64,000 nt of DNA from Acinetobacter sp. NCu2D-2 (GCF_001647675.1 NZ_CP015594.1:558001-622000), one strand, 5' to 3'. Shown: positions 41,554 through 50,038, counted from the first letter of the stretch. Numbers and translations: made by a program. Notes: a model not told the origin generated them from the letters alone.

Positions 41554-43038
41554 TTAAAGATCAGATTTGGCGCGTTTTAAAGCGGTTTGCCATTTTGCTA
41601 AATGGGCTTCACGCTCATCGGATTGCATTTGCGGTTCAAAGGCGCGTTCAAGCTGCCAAGATTGCGCAATTTCATCTAAATTTGAAAATACACCTGAACG
41701 CAAACCTGCCATGGCCGCAGCGCCCCAAGCGGTAGATTCCAACATCTTTGGACGCAGCACCGGTACATTTAAGATATCGGCTTGGAATTGCATCAACATA
41801 TCATTACTGCTTGCACCACCATCAACACGCAATTCTTTTAAGGGCTGTGCAATATCATTTTGCATGGCAGTTAACACGTCAGACACTTGAAAGGCAATAG
41901 ACTCTAAAGCAGCGCGGGCAATATGAGCTTTAGTCGTGCCACGTGACATGCCGCACATGAGTGCACGTGCTTCGCTATCCCAATGCGGTGCACCAAGTCC
42001 GGTAAAGGCAGGCACAAGTACAACGCCGTCAGTGTCATGCACTTTACAGGCAAGTTTTTCGACATCGGCACTTTTTTGAATAATACCTAAGCCATCGCGT
42101 AGCCATTGCACCACTGCACCTGCCATAAACACACTGCCTTCGAGTGCATAAGTGGTTTGTTGTTGCGCTTGCCATGCAAGGGTAGAGAGCAGTTTGTTTT
42201 GACTCAGTTGCACATCAAGACCGGTATTAAACAGCATGAAACAGCCGGTGCCATAGGTATTTTTAGCCGTACCCACTTCAAAACAGGATTGCCCAAATAG
42301 CGCGGATTGCTGATCCCCTAAAATACCGGTAATTGGAATATTGGCACCGAGCAAACCTGTAGCAGTATCCGCCACATAACTGTCCGAACTGATAATTTTA
42401 GGTAAAACAGCGCGCGGAATATTAAACAGCTCAAGCAGTTCATCATCCCATTGATGTGTTTTGAGGTTCATCAGCATGGTACGAGCGGCATTACTCGCTT
42501 CAATAATATGCTCAGCACCTTGAGTCAGGTTCCACACCAACCAACTATCGACTGTACCAAACGCCACATGTCCTTGTTCAGCAAGCGCTCGTAAACCGTC
42601 AATGTGCTCTAGCAGCCAAACCAATTTTCCGGCACTAAAATAGGGATCAATACGTAAGCCGGTGGTGTGCTGAATTTTATCTTGCAGGTTTTTTTGAATG
42701 AGGTTATTACACCAATCCACCGCACGACGGTCTTGCCAAATAATGGCAGGCGCAAGCGGTTTACCTGTTCGTTTGTCCCAAACGACTGTGGTCTCACGTT
42801 GGTTGGTGAGGCCAATAGCTTTGATATCTTTGGCTAAAATATTGGCAGTAGCCAATGCTTGTTGGACAACCGCAATTTGTGTTGACCATATTTCGAGTGC
42901 ATCTTGCTCGACCCATCCTGACTGTGGGGTTTGAATGTGGGTTTCACGCTGTGCTGTGGCTTGAACTTGTCCATGTTCATTAAAGATGATCGCGCGACTT
43001 GAGGTGGTACCTTGGTCGAGGGCGAGTAAATAACTCAT
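41554..43038 (-). CDS. glpK: Glycerol kinase
   Basis: GlpK phosphorylates glycerol to glycerol 3-phosphate, trapping it in the cell. LALDQGTTSSRAIIF (phosphate 1 motif), GLTNQRETTVVWD, WQDRRA and LRVDGGASSNDMLMQFQAD are typical FGGY motifs. The 494 residues match the family length. It stands alone; neither glpF nor glpD is adjacent. It ends at a shared terminator and its promoter region abuts that of ssrA on the opposite strand. Confidence 0.96.
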   Translation of the reverse strand: MSYLLALDQGTTSSRAIIFNEHGQVQATAQRETHIQTPQSGWVEQDALEIWSTQIAVVQQALATANILAKDIKAIGLTNQRETTVVWDKRTGKPLAPAIIWQDRRAVDWCNNLIQKNLQDKIQHTTGLRIDPYFSAGKLVWLLEHIDGLRALAEQGHVAFGTVDSWLVWNLTQGAEHIIEASNAARTMLMNLKTHQWDDELLELFNIPRAVLPKIISSDSYVADTATGLLGANIPITGILGDQQSALFGQSCFEVGTAKNTYGTGCFMLFNTGLDVQLSQNKLLSTLAWQAQQQTTYALEGSVFMAGAVVQWLRDGLGIIQKSADVEKLACKVHDTDGVVLVPAFTGLGAPHWDSEARALMCGMSRGTTKAHIARAALESIAFQVSDVLTAMQNDIAQPLKELRVDGGASSNDMLMQFQADILNVPVLRPKMLESTAWGAAAMAGLRSGVFSNLDEIAQSWQLERAFEPQMQSDEREAHLAKWQTALKRAKSDL

Positions 43039-43168
43039 ATTTTTTCTATTAGAAGACTTGAATTTGAAAATATTAGCGCAATTATGTAATTAAACGCATT
43101 CAAAAGTTTAATTGTGTAGAAAATGCATCGTATTTTTTATCAGTTATGCTATGATTGCTCTGTACTTT

Positions 43169-43528
43169 GGGGATGTTTCTGGCTTCGACGCTGGTGATGA
43201 AACTCATAGATGCATGCCGAGAGCGCATTTTCTCTCGTAAATCAAATTTGCATTTTTATAGTCGCAAACGACGAATCTTACGCTCTAGCTGCCTAAGGGC
43301 AGCTTGTCCGCATCCCTGAATACTTGTGGTTAGGGGTCCCGACTGAAGCGAACGCACACAAGTCCGTATGAAATCAAGCCTCGGGGTTTCGTACTAAATT
43401 AAGAGGATCGCGACTTGTACCCTGTTCGTCGGGTCACAAGGAGCTAAAACAATAGACGATATCTAAGCATGTAGTATTCTGGGGCGTAATGCTGGCGGAC
43501 GCGGGTTCAACTCCCGCCATCTCCACCA
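43169..43528 (+). ncRNA. ssrA: Transfer-messenger RNA
   Basis: tmRNA rescues stalled ribosomes with SmpB. The 5' end GGGGATG pairs with CATCTCC before the 3' CCA, forming the alanyl acceptor stem (one G-U pair). GCGGGTTCAACTCCCGC is the T-arm. The resume codon GCA (43264) begins a tag ANDESYALAA ending at TAA (43294-43296), so the mature tag has the extra Ala from the charged tmRNA. TATGAT at 43150 is a possible -10. The 3' end is the island attachment site, and integration keeps the tmRNA intact. Confidence 0.96.
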
Positions 43529-43535
43529 AAATTCT
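43515..43535 (+). repeat. Island attachment site at the ssrA 3' end (left)
   Basis: The 21 bases CGCCATCTCCACCAAAATTC plus T cover the tmRNA acceptor end and 7 bases beyond. They recur in the same orientation at 61450-61470 with one mismatch. Together with the adjacent integrase this marks the left boundary of an integrated element. Confidence 0.82.
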
Positions 43536-43546
43536 TGTTATAAATC

Positions 43547-43571
43547 AGCCACTTATATTAAGTGGCTTTTT
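43547..43571 (+). terminator. ssrA terminator within the island's left end
   Basis: GCCACTTA and TAAGTGGC form a stem around a 3-nt loop and are followed by TTTTTT. Because it lies inside the att repeats, the present ssrA terminator was brought by the island. Confidence 0.88.
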
Positions 43572-43573
43572 TA

Positions 43574-43593
43574 TTGCCACATATTTGCCACAT
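43574..43593. repeat. Tandem TTGCCACAT repeats, possible integrase arm sites
   Basis: TTGCCACAT occurs at 43574-43582 and 43585-43593, an 11-bp period. It lies between the core att site and the integrase gene, as arm-type sites of tyrosine integrases often do. Confidence 0.45.
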
Positions 43594-43624
43594 TTTTTAT
43601 TCCAAGAGCTTTTGATTTCAAAGT

Positions 43625-44794
43625 TTAGGCTGTACGTGCTACGCTAAGTTTCGCAATTTCTTGCTTATTTTTATCCCCGTGCAACCATTTTGTATAGCGT
43701 TTGATCAGCATTTGTAGGCTATGTCCAAGTTGATCGGCTACAAACATTGGATTGACGCCATCCATGAGCAACATCGTCGCATAAGTATGCCTTGCATTGT
43801 ATGCAGGGCGGTGACGTATAGAACACGCTTTCATCGCTTCTACAAGACGCTCTCTAGGTGGTTTTTCATTAAAGAAGGGTTCCTTAGTCTTAGGACATAG
43901 CATCACATAGTCTGTTTGGTAGCCTTGATCCTTTTTAAATTGAAGCAAAGCTTTCAAAGCCAGAGTTGATCGTTCATTCAGATATACTTCTCGAGACGTA
44001 TGTGTTTTTGTCACCTTTTTTTCTAAACCACGTACACGGCTTTTGTTAACTTTGAATGTGCCATTGAACCAATCGATATCGCTTTCTCTGAGAGCAATCA
44101 TTTCTGAAGGCCTACAGCCAGTCCAAAAGGCAAATTCAAAATACCAGCGGTAAAATTTGTCCTCATCATGCAAGCTTTTATCGAGCCAAGCCAATAAGGT
44201 TTCCATCTCCTTGCGTGTGAAGGGATCCGGTGTTTCAACCTGGACCTTACGATTCTTAATTTTATTCATAGGGTTTGCAGAAATCTGATTATGCTTAACA
44301 GCCAATTCAAATACCCCTCGTAGAGGAGTTACGCAGTTATTAAAAGTCTTAGCTATTTGAAAATCACGATCGATAATGACTTCCTCAATATCTTCGGTCG
44401 TGATATTTGAGATAGGTGTCAAAGCGAAATAAGGCATCCAGTGAAACTCTAAAATCTTACGATAACCATTTTTAGAATCTTTATTCGCACCTGAAAATTT
44501 TAGGAACTTTTGAGCCATATCTTGAAATAGAACTTGTTCTTCATCTGCTGGATTGTTTTCAGGAATTTCAATACCTTTTACCTTTGAAATATCAGCTTCA
44601 GTCAAAATTCCCCATTTAGCTTTGGTTTTTAAATCACTTTTAATTTTAGCGGCTGTACGAATCCCTTCCGCAGTTGGCGGGTGGGGGAGCGTGATGAAAT
44701 AGCGTTGTTTTTTAACGCTGAAATTGATTTCGATGGCGCCATCTCTAATTCGGACACCAGGTGGTAACGCTTTTTCGTCTGCTCTGTCAGCCAT
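43625..44794 (-). CDS. Tyrosine-type site-specific integrase
   Basis: The 389-residue recombinase has an N-terminal arm-DNA-binding domain (LPPGVRIRDGAIEINF), a central SAM-like core-binding domain and a C-terminal catalytic domain. Catalytic residues are visible: Arg in TGCRPSEMIALR, Arg/His in YNARHTYATML, His in DQLGHSL and Tyr in KRYTKW. It reads toward ssrA and lies about 90 bp from the left att site, the classic position for tmRNA-targeting islands. Its 5' end overlaps the excisionase-like frame. Confidence 0.93.
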   Translation of the reverse strand: MADRADEKALPPGVRIRDGAIEINFSVKKQRYFITLPHPPTAEGIRTAAKIKSDLKTKAKWGILTEADISKVKGIEIPENNPADEEQVLFQDMAQKFLKFSGANKDSKNGYRKILEFHWMPYFALTPISNITTEDIEEVIIDRDFQIAKTFNNCVTPLRGVFELAVKHNQISANPMNKIKNRKVQVETPDPFTRKEMETLLAWLDKSLHDEDKFYRWYFEFAFWTGCRPSEMIALRESDIDWFNGTFKVNKSRVRGLEKKVTKTHTSREVYLNERSTLALKALLQFKKDQGYQTDYVMLCPKTKEPFFNEKPPRERLVEAMKACSIRHRPAYNARHTYATMLLMDGVNPMFVADQLGHSLQMLIKRYTKWLHGDKNKQEIAKLSVARTA

Positions 44795-44988
44795 TGGTTA
44801 TAACCTCTCAGTGAGTAATAGATATTTCCATCTTGTTTTGTCCAAACTAGATCTTGTGGCCAATTTTTTCGTCGATGGGTCAACTTTTGTTCTTCAATGC
44901 CTGTGAGTTTTGAGAACACTGAAGCATCTACCCAATCGACAGGTGTAAGCCCTAGCTCTAAAAGAACATCTAAAATTTCGTTTTGCAT
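44629..44988 (-). CDS. Excisionase-like small DNA-binding protein overlapping int
   Basis: The first 65 or so residues resemble phage excisionases: VDWVDASVFSKLTGI (helix-turn-helix-like) followed by YYSLRGYNQWLTEQTKK, the terminal helix motif. The last 54 residues overlap the integrase start in another frame and are not recognisable. A 166-bp overlap with int is compatible with coupled expression, as in lambda xis-int. It would bend att DNA and direct excision. Confidence rests on motif resemblance only. Confidence 0.55.
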   Translation of the reverse strand: MQNEILDVLLELGLTPVDWVDASVFSKLTGIEEQKLTHRRKNWPQDLVWTKQDGNIYYSLRGYNQWLTEQTKKRYHLVSELEMAPSKSISALKNNAISSRSPTRQLRKGFVQPLKLKVI

Positions 44989-45202
44989 AAAATTACTTAG
45001 CCAGTTGAGCTGATTTTAAAAATTATTCATGGCTAAGCATAAATTTTCCTAGTCATAAATCGTCATGTGAAAAACTTATCACATGAAATTTTTTTAGAAC
45101 TCGTTTTGTTTAAAACTTCAAAAAAATGGTTATTTTTAAAATTTATGAAATAAATAAATCATTCTTAATCGCGTTTAATTGACCATTTAACCCTGTCTAT
45201 TA

Positions 45203-45261
45203 GGTACAAGATTTGGTACTTAAATTCTAAATACCATGAGTTAAGTACCATATTTGGTATC
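45203..45261. promoter_or_regulatory. GGTAC/GTACC operator-like cluster upstream of xis-int
   Basis: TGGTACTTAA (45214-45223) and TTAAGTACCA (45241-45250) form a perfect 10-bp inverted repeat with a 17-bp spacer. ATTTGGTA occurs directly repeated at 45211 and 45252, and further GGTAC and ATACCA half-sites are interspersed. The 323-bp gene-free stretch 44989-45311 otherwise holds only AT-rich DNA. It looks like a repressor or excisionase binding region. Confidence 0.45.
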
Positions 45262-45311
45262 TATTGAATCAGCTTAAAAAAATTTAAAAATGACTTACTT
45301 TTTTTAATTTT

Positions 45312-45914
45312 TTAAATAAACGCCTTGAGAACGTTGGCAAGCTTTTCACCACTTTTACGATCAATAATTTGTGCAGACATTCCTAAATTTTGAGGCCCAT
45401 CCACATCAGCAATTTGAGTATCACCAATGAACAGAACTTCATTGGGGTGGCATTGCAATTGATTTAAAAAGTATTGATATATCATCGAATCAGGCTTATG
45501 GGTGCCTACCTTGAAACTCCATGCATAGGCATCTAAAAGCGGAAGTATGCTTTGTGCTCTTTCACCATAAGGCGTCGCTGCATTGGAGCAGATCGCCAAT
45601 TTGTATCCTAGATTTTTAAGTTCAATGAGCGTTGGAATTGAATCTTCAAAAGCATGCATATGCTTTAAATCATTTTGAAGATCGTTGTTCATTTCAGCTA
45701 ACAAGGGAGCGGGTAGTTGATAACCGAAATAAGAAGCGATTGTCTCAAAATTGCCATCTAGCGACATGATCATCGCAGCATCATTTGGTTGTGGTTTTCG
45801 CCCTTGTTGTTTAAGCCATTTCATCATTTTTTTATAAGGTGATTGGCTATTTTTAATTTCAATTAGCGTTCCAAAAACATCAAAGGCTACTGCTTTATAA
45901 GGTCGTTTACTCAC
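45312..45914 (-). CDS. HAD-superfamily hydrolase
   Basis: The 200-residue protein shows the HAD motifs: FDVFGTLIE (nucleophile Asp), ICSNAATPYG (motif II Ser), GTHKPDSMIY (Lys) and FIGDTQIADVDG (acidic motif IV). It probably acts as a phosphatase on a small metabolite or nucleotide, with an alpha-helical cap near residues 20-85. It is island cargo between the putative operator and the first IS. The substrate cannot be inferred. Confidence 0.82.
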   Translation of the reverse strand: MSKRPYKAVAFDVFGTLIEIKNSQSPYKKMMKWLKQQGRKPQPNDAAMIMSLDGNFETIASYFGYQLPAPLLAEMNNDLQNDLKHMHAFEDSIPTLIELKNLGYKLAICSNAATPYGERAQSILPLLDAYAWSFKVGTHKPDSMIYQYFLNQLQCHPNEVLFIGDTQIADVDGPQNLGMSAQIIDRKSGEKLANVLKAFI

Positions 45915-46190
45915 TATTCTTATCTCATTAAAAGTTTAAGCAAATGGTCTAGCGTTTTATATCAACTCTTTTATTCATCAAAATTTAAGTCAGAATCATT
46001 TAAAGAGGAGGGCGAACTGAACTTTCTGCTTTATTTGATTAACTTAAATTCAAACCTATCTGTTCAGGTGAATGCCAAAGTATTTTTAAGTGTCCTAGTT
46101 GGTCTCTGAGATGAGCGGCTTTACGGATGTGGACTGCCACCACTCTCCTAGACAAATTTCGTCTATTCTTTTTGCATAGGAGAGAACATT

Positions 46191-46475
46191 ATGAGTGGAC
46201 AACGATACACCCCAGAATTTAAAGATGAAGCTGTTAAATTGATTACTGAACGTGGATATTCTGTCACCGATGTGGCAGAACGTTTAGGTGTATCACAGCA
46301 CAGCATTTATAAATGGCTAAAGGCCGTACAGCCTTTACGCAACAACCCTGATGAACATGAACTACTCGAAGCAAAGAAAGAAATCCTTCGCCTTAAAAGT
46401 CAGCTCAAACAAACTGAAGAGGAACGGGATATTCTAAAAAAGGCCGCAAGGTACTTTGCAAGCCTGCCCGAGTAA
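46191..46475 (+). CDS. IS3-family transposase OrfA
   Basis: The 94-residue protein starts with the helix-turn-helix RYTPEFKDEAVKLITERGYS and DVAERLGVSQHSIYKWLK. A leucine-zipper coiled coil follows near residues 58-82. It binds the IS ends and multimerises. The A6G run at 46436-46442 near the end allows -1 slippage into OrfB. Confidence 0.92.
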   Translation: MSGQRYTPEFKDEAVKLITERGYSVTDVAERLGVSQHSIYKWLKAVQPLRNNPDEHELLEAKKEILRLKSQLKQTEEERDILKKAARYFASLPE

Positions 46476-46522
46476 AGTATCAGTTTATCCTGGAATACAG
46501 CCATCAATTTAAGATTAAAACG

Positions 46523-47329
46523 ATGTGTCGGGTTCTTAAGATTGCTCGTGCTGGCTACTATGCTTGGTTGCATGAACCCGAATCAGGCAGGACTATTGAA
46601 GATAAGCGGTTATTACAGCTCATCCGTTCTTCTTATGATGCCAGTTATGGCATCTACGGTTATCGTCGCATTACGCTGGATCTTAAAGAGCTAGGTGAAA
46701 GCTGTGGACCTAATCGTGTGCTGAAGATCATGAAGCACAATGGTATTGCCGCTGTTCGAGGATATAAGAAGCATAAAAGCTATGGTCGTGGTCGTCCTCA
46801 GATTGTGCCACCTAACCATTTAAATCGAGAATTTGTTGTAAACACACCGGATACCTCTTGGGTGACTGATATTACCTACATCCGCACCTGGCAAGGCTGG
46901 TTATATCTGGCTGTGGTTCTCGATTTATATTCGAGAAAAGTCATCGGTTGGTCAATGAAACCTACGCTTGCCAAGGATATCGTTTTGGATGCACTTTTAA
47001 TGGCGGTATGGCGACGCAGACCCAATGAACCTGTGATCATACACTCAGACCAAGGCTCACAATACAGTAGCGGAGACTGGCAGAAATTCTGTCAGAAGCA
47101 TAATTTAGTTCCGAGTATGAGTCGTCGTGGAAACTGTTGGGACAATGCTGTTGCTGAATCCTTTTTTAGCAGCTTGAAGAAGGAAAGAATTAAAAAGAGG
47201 ATCTATAAAACACGAGAAATGGCTCGTGCAGATGTATTTGATTACATCGAGATGTTTTACAATCGAATCAGGCGTCATTCGCATCTCGATGGGATGAGTC
47301 CGGAAGCCTTTGAGGCAGCTTCAAAATGA
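46523..47329 (+). CDS. IS3-family transposase OrfB (DDE integrase domain)
   Basis: The catalytic DDE residues lie in WVTDITYI (first Asp), IIHSDQGSQY (second Asp) and NAVAESFFSSLKKE (Glu). The upstream HTH_21-like region reads YGIYGYRRITLDLK. The frame is -1 relative to OrfA and stays open back to the A6G slip site at 46436, so the functional product is probably the OrfAB fusion. Translation from ATG 46523 alone would give 268 residues. Confidence 0.92.
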   Translation: MCRVLKIARAGYYAWLHEPESGRTIEDKRLLQLIRSSYDASYGIYGYRRITLDLKELGESCGPNRVLKIMKHNGIAAVRGYKKHKSYGRGRPQIVPPNHLNREFVVNTPDTSWVTDITYIRTWQGWLYLAVVLDLYSRKVIGWSMKPTLAKDIVLDALLMAVWRRRPNEPVIIHSDQGSQYSSGDWQKFCQKHNLVPSMSRRGNCWDNAVAESFFSSLKKERIKKRIYKTREMARADVFDYIEMFYNRIRRHSHLDGMSPEAFEAASK

Positions 47330-47342
47330 GGCCGTCTCGTGT

Positions 47343-48011
47343 CTAGGATACTGGGAGCAGTCCATTCGAATAGAATTTCACACCTAATTTAATCCGTTCA
47401 CGACCTTGGCTCATACGCCAACGGTTGGTGTCGCGCAAGGAATAGACACAGCCACAATATTCTTGTTGGTAGAACTCTTCCTTCTTGCTGATTTCGAGCA
47501 TACGAACAGCACCACCATTTTTACGCCAGTTGTAATCCCAATAGGTAATGCCTGGGTAATGTGAAGCAGAACGATGACCACAGTCATTAATCTGCTGCAT
47601 GTTCTTCCAACGGGAAATACCAAGCGAGCTACTTATTAGACTGAAGCCATTTTCGGCTGCATATAAAGCTGTACGCTCAAAACGCATATCAAAGCACATG
47701 GTACAACGGATGCCTTTCTCAGGTTCATTTTCCATACCTTTGGCACGTGCAAACCAATTGTCAGTATCGTAATCACAGTCGATAAAAGGGATATTATGTT
47801 TTTCGGCAAAGCGAATATTTTCTTCCTTACGAATTTCATATTCTTTTATCGGGTGAATGTTAGGGTTATAGAAAAAGATTGAAAAGTCGATACCTGATTC
47901 AATCAAGGTTTCCATCACTTCACCTGAGCACGGCGCACAGCAGGAGTGAAGCAGGAGTTTGTCATGACCTTCTGGGAGAGTCAGTTTTTGACGTTCAAGT
48001 TTATTTGACAT
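47343..48011 (-). CDS. queH: Epoxyqueuosine reductase QueH
   Basis: QueH reduces epoxyqueuosine to queuosine in tRNA anticodons and is the non-B12 alternative to Que[13 protein letters not shown] (the conserved Cys pair), [16 protein letters not shown] and [14 protein letters not shown] supply the metal and cluster cysteines. The 222-residue length is near normal. The last six residues (GLLPVS) and the stop lie inside the right inverted repeat of the neighbouring IS, so the native C-terminus was replaced. All recognised motifs lie upstream of that point, so activity may survive. Confidence 0.88.
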   Translation of the reverse strand: MSNKLERQKLTLPEGHDKLLLHSCCAPCSGEVMETLIESGIDFSIFFYNPNIHPIKEYEIRKEENIRFAEKHNIPFIDCDYDTDNWFARAKGMENEPEKGIRCTMCFDMRFERTALYAAENGFSLISSSLGISRWKNMQQINDCGHRSASHYPGITYWDYNWRKNGGAVRMLEISKKEEFYQQEYCGCVYSLRDTNRWRMSQGRERIKLGVKFYSNGLLPVS

Positions 48012-48142
48012 GGAAATAGGGCTTAAATCTAAACCCTACATCTTAACAATCTAATCTCATGGTTAAGGTGATTTTTGCTCATGTTTAAATGAGTGATCTT
48101 CAGGATGTAAGTTGTGAATTAAATTCATCTTTTGGTGAGGAA

Positions 48143-48158
48143 ATATCGTTTTACTCAT
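48143..48158. repeat. 16-bp repeat upstream of the MHS transporter (copy 1)
   Basis: ATATCGTTTTACTCAT occurs here and again at 50023-50038 in the same orientation, upstream of mesX. It may be a shared regulatory site. The 443-bp gene-free stretch 48012-48454 also holds a strong hairpin at 48248-48285. Confidence 0.4.
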
Positions 48159-48247
48159 GTATTGGTGTGGGTATAAATTGCACTGGTGAAATATGATTAG
48201 AGCTTAAACAAATCAATTGAATGAAGCCAAATTTTAAAATTGAAGGC

Positions 48248-48285
48248 TGAGCTATTTTTTCTTTGGAAAAGCTAAAAATAGCTCA
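48248..48285. other. Perfect 12-bp hairpin in the queH-MHS spacer
   Basis: TGAGCTATTTTT and AAAAATAGCTCA flank a 14-nt loop. No T-tract follows the right arm on the plus strand. It may be a terminator remnant or an operator. Confidence 0.4.
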
Positions 48286-48454
48286 TTAATTTGAATACTT
48301 AAATTTCGCTAAAAGTCATAAAAAAATTGAATCGGGTTCTAAACATATTTTGTTCAGTGTATATCTAAGCCGTCATCATTTTTTTTGTACAAATATAAAT
48401 GAGAGCCGACTTATTTATATCTTTTGATTTTTTATCGAATGATGATGGTCTTTC

Positions 48455-49756
48455 ATGGAATATGTAGAACACAACACCTCCACGGTCAATCCAAATTCTA
48501 AAACACGTGTTTTATTTGCGAGTCTGGTAGGTACAACAATTGAATTTTTCGACTTTTATATTTATGCCACGGCTGCTGTACTGGTTTTCCCGCATTTATT
48601 TTTCCCTGAAAGTAGTGGTAGTGCCGCATTACTGCAATCTTTAGCCACTTTTTCAATTGCATTTATCGCACGTCCAATTGGCGCTATTATTTTTGGACAT
48701 CTTGGTGATCGAATTGGCCGTAAAGCCACACTCGTTTCTGCATTGCTATTAATGGGGATTTCTACAGTTTGCATCGGACTATTACCGACCCATGCACAAA
48801 TTGGTGTGGCTGCACCCATCTTGTTAGCATTGTGTCGTTTAGGGCAAGGGCTTGGTTTGAGTGGCGAGTGGAGTGGTGCGGTATTATTCGCCACAGAAAA
48901 TGCACCAAAGGGTAAACGTGCATGGTATGGCATGTTCCCACAGCTCGGTTCTCCAATTGGTTTTATTCTTGCGGCAAGCTCATTTTTATTATTAGGTGCA
49001 TTTTTATCAGATGAAGCCTTTATGCAATGGGGCTGGCGAATTCCGTTTATTGCAAGTGCATTGCTAGTATTTGTTGGCTTATATATTCGATTAAAACTAC
49101 ACGAATCTCCAGCTTTTCAAAATGTTTTAAACAAGCAATCAGCAGTTAAAGTACCTTTGAAGGATGTGCTCACCAAACATATTGGAAAAGTGGTATTGGG
49201 TATGTTGGCGACAGTATGTACCTTGGTTGTATTTTATTTGATGACGATATTTGCATTGAATTGGGGGACAACCGCATTAGGGTATAGTCGAGATACTTTT
49301 TTAAAAATCCAACTGATTGCAACAGTGTGTTTTGGTCTGTGTATTCCTATCTCTGCATTATCCGCTGAGAAGTTTGGTAGAAAAATAACATCCATTGCCA
49401 TTTGTATTCTGACCATGATCTTTGGATTGTTCTTCTCAACATTTTTTGTTGCTGATAACGTATTATCAGTATTGGTGTTCCTGTGCCTTGGTTTAAGTAT
49501 TATGGGCTTAACTTATGGACCACTTGGGACCATTTTGTCTGAAATTTTCCCTGTTTCAGTTCGATATACAGGAACAGCCTTGTCTTATAATTTTGGTAGT
49601 ATTTTAGGCGCATCATTTGCCCCTTTGATTGCAACTCAATTGGCTCAAAATTATGGTTTGCATGCTGTGGGATATTATTTATCTATCGCGGCAGGTGTTT
49701 CTCTATGTGCTTTCATGTGTATTCGTGAAACAAAAAATGAAAACATTATGAGCTGA
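48455..49756 (+). CDS. MHS-family MFS transporter
   Basis: The 433-residue protein has about 12 transmembrane segments. It carries metabolite:H+ symporter features, GTTIEFFDFYIYATAA in helix 1 and FGHLGDRIGRKATL as the loop 2-3 motif, then GLGLSGEWSGAVLFATE and PQLGSPIGF. Relatives import shikimate, proline/betaine or dicarboxylates. The substrate is not determinable. It lies upstream of mesXD and shares a 16-bp repeat with the mesX upstream region, so a link to sulfur or methionine metabolism is possible but speculative. Confidence 0.86.
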   Translation: MEYVEHNTSTVNPNSKTRVLFASLVGTTIEFFDFYIYATAAVLVFPHLFFPESSGSAALLQSLATFSIAFIARPIGAIIFGHLGDRIGRKATLVSALLLMGISTVCIGLLPTHAQIGVAAPILLALCRLGQGLGLSGEWSGAVLFATENAPKGKRAWYGMFPQLGSPIGFILAASSFLLLGAFLSDEAFMQWGWRIPFIASALLVFVGLYIRLKLHESPAFQNVLNKQSAVKVPLKDVLTKHIGKVVLGMLATVCTLVVFYLMTIFALNWGTTALGYSRDTFLKIQLIATVCFGLCIPISALSAEKFGRKITSIAICILTMIFGLFFSTFFVADNVLSVLVFLCLGLSIMGLTYGPLGTILSEIFPVSVRYTGTALSYNFGSILGASFAPLIATQLAQNYGLHAVGYYLSIAAGVSLCAFMCIRETKNENIMS

Positions 49757-49785
49757 TTGTTTTATTGCACATGATGCTCAATTTC

Positions 49786-49823
49786 GGGCTTATTCAATCG
49801 TATATTTTAAAATGAATAAGCCC
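49786..49823 (+). other. Perfect 11-bp hairpin after the MHS transporter gene
   Basis: GGGCTTATTCA and TGAATAAGCCC flank a 16-nt AT-rich loop. No T-tract follows, so termination is possible but not typical. The 353-bp gap 49757-50109 otherwise contains GATGAG/CTCATC half-sites and the second 16-bp repeat copy. Confidence 0.45.
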
Positions 49824-50022
49824 ACAACTCAGATACACCTTATCCCAACTCGTTTTCTCATCATTAAATGTTCATCATTGTATCGATATACAGATGCATT
49901 CGATTTCTATTTAATACGTGTCCAACACTTGATCTTTCAATATGGATATTTGATGAGGCGATCTCATCCATTGCATGTTAAAAAAACACCAACATGAGAT
50001 TTACTCATCTCATCCTGAATTT

Positions 50023-50038
50023 ATATCGTTTTACTCAT
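50023..50038. repeat. 16-bp repeat upstream of mesX (copy 2)
   Basis: ATATCGTTTTACTCAT, identical to 48143-48158, lies about 70 bp upstream of the mesX start. Confidence 0.4.

Larger units (their letters stand above)
46130..47364 (+). mobile_element. IS3-family insertion sequence (complete, 1235 bp)
   Basis: Terminal inverted repeats of 25 bp (46130-46154 and 47340-47364) begin TGGACTGC and share 20 of 25 positions, ending in TCCTAGACA. They enclose two transposase frames joined by an A6G slippery site. No target duplication is visible (flanks GATG and TTCG differ), so a rearrangement after insertion is possible. The right inverted repeat runs into the 3' end of queH. Confidence 0.88.

Noticed and set aside
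44201..44225. A third att-like core inside the island (CCATCTCC)
   Set aside because: Only 8 bases match and it lies within the integrase coding sequence; the AAAATTCT part is absent.
46126..47368. Target-site duplication of the first IS3 element
   Set aside because: The flanking bases GATG and TTCG do not match at any alignment of the inverted repeats tried.
49812..49997. 61-codon ORF between the MHS transporter gene and mesX
   Set aside because: No ribosome-binding site, unusual composition, and it begins inside the hairpin at 49786-49823.
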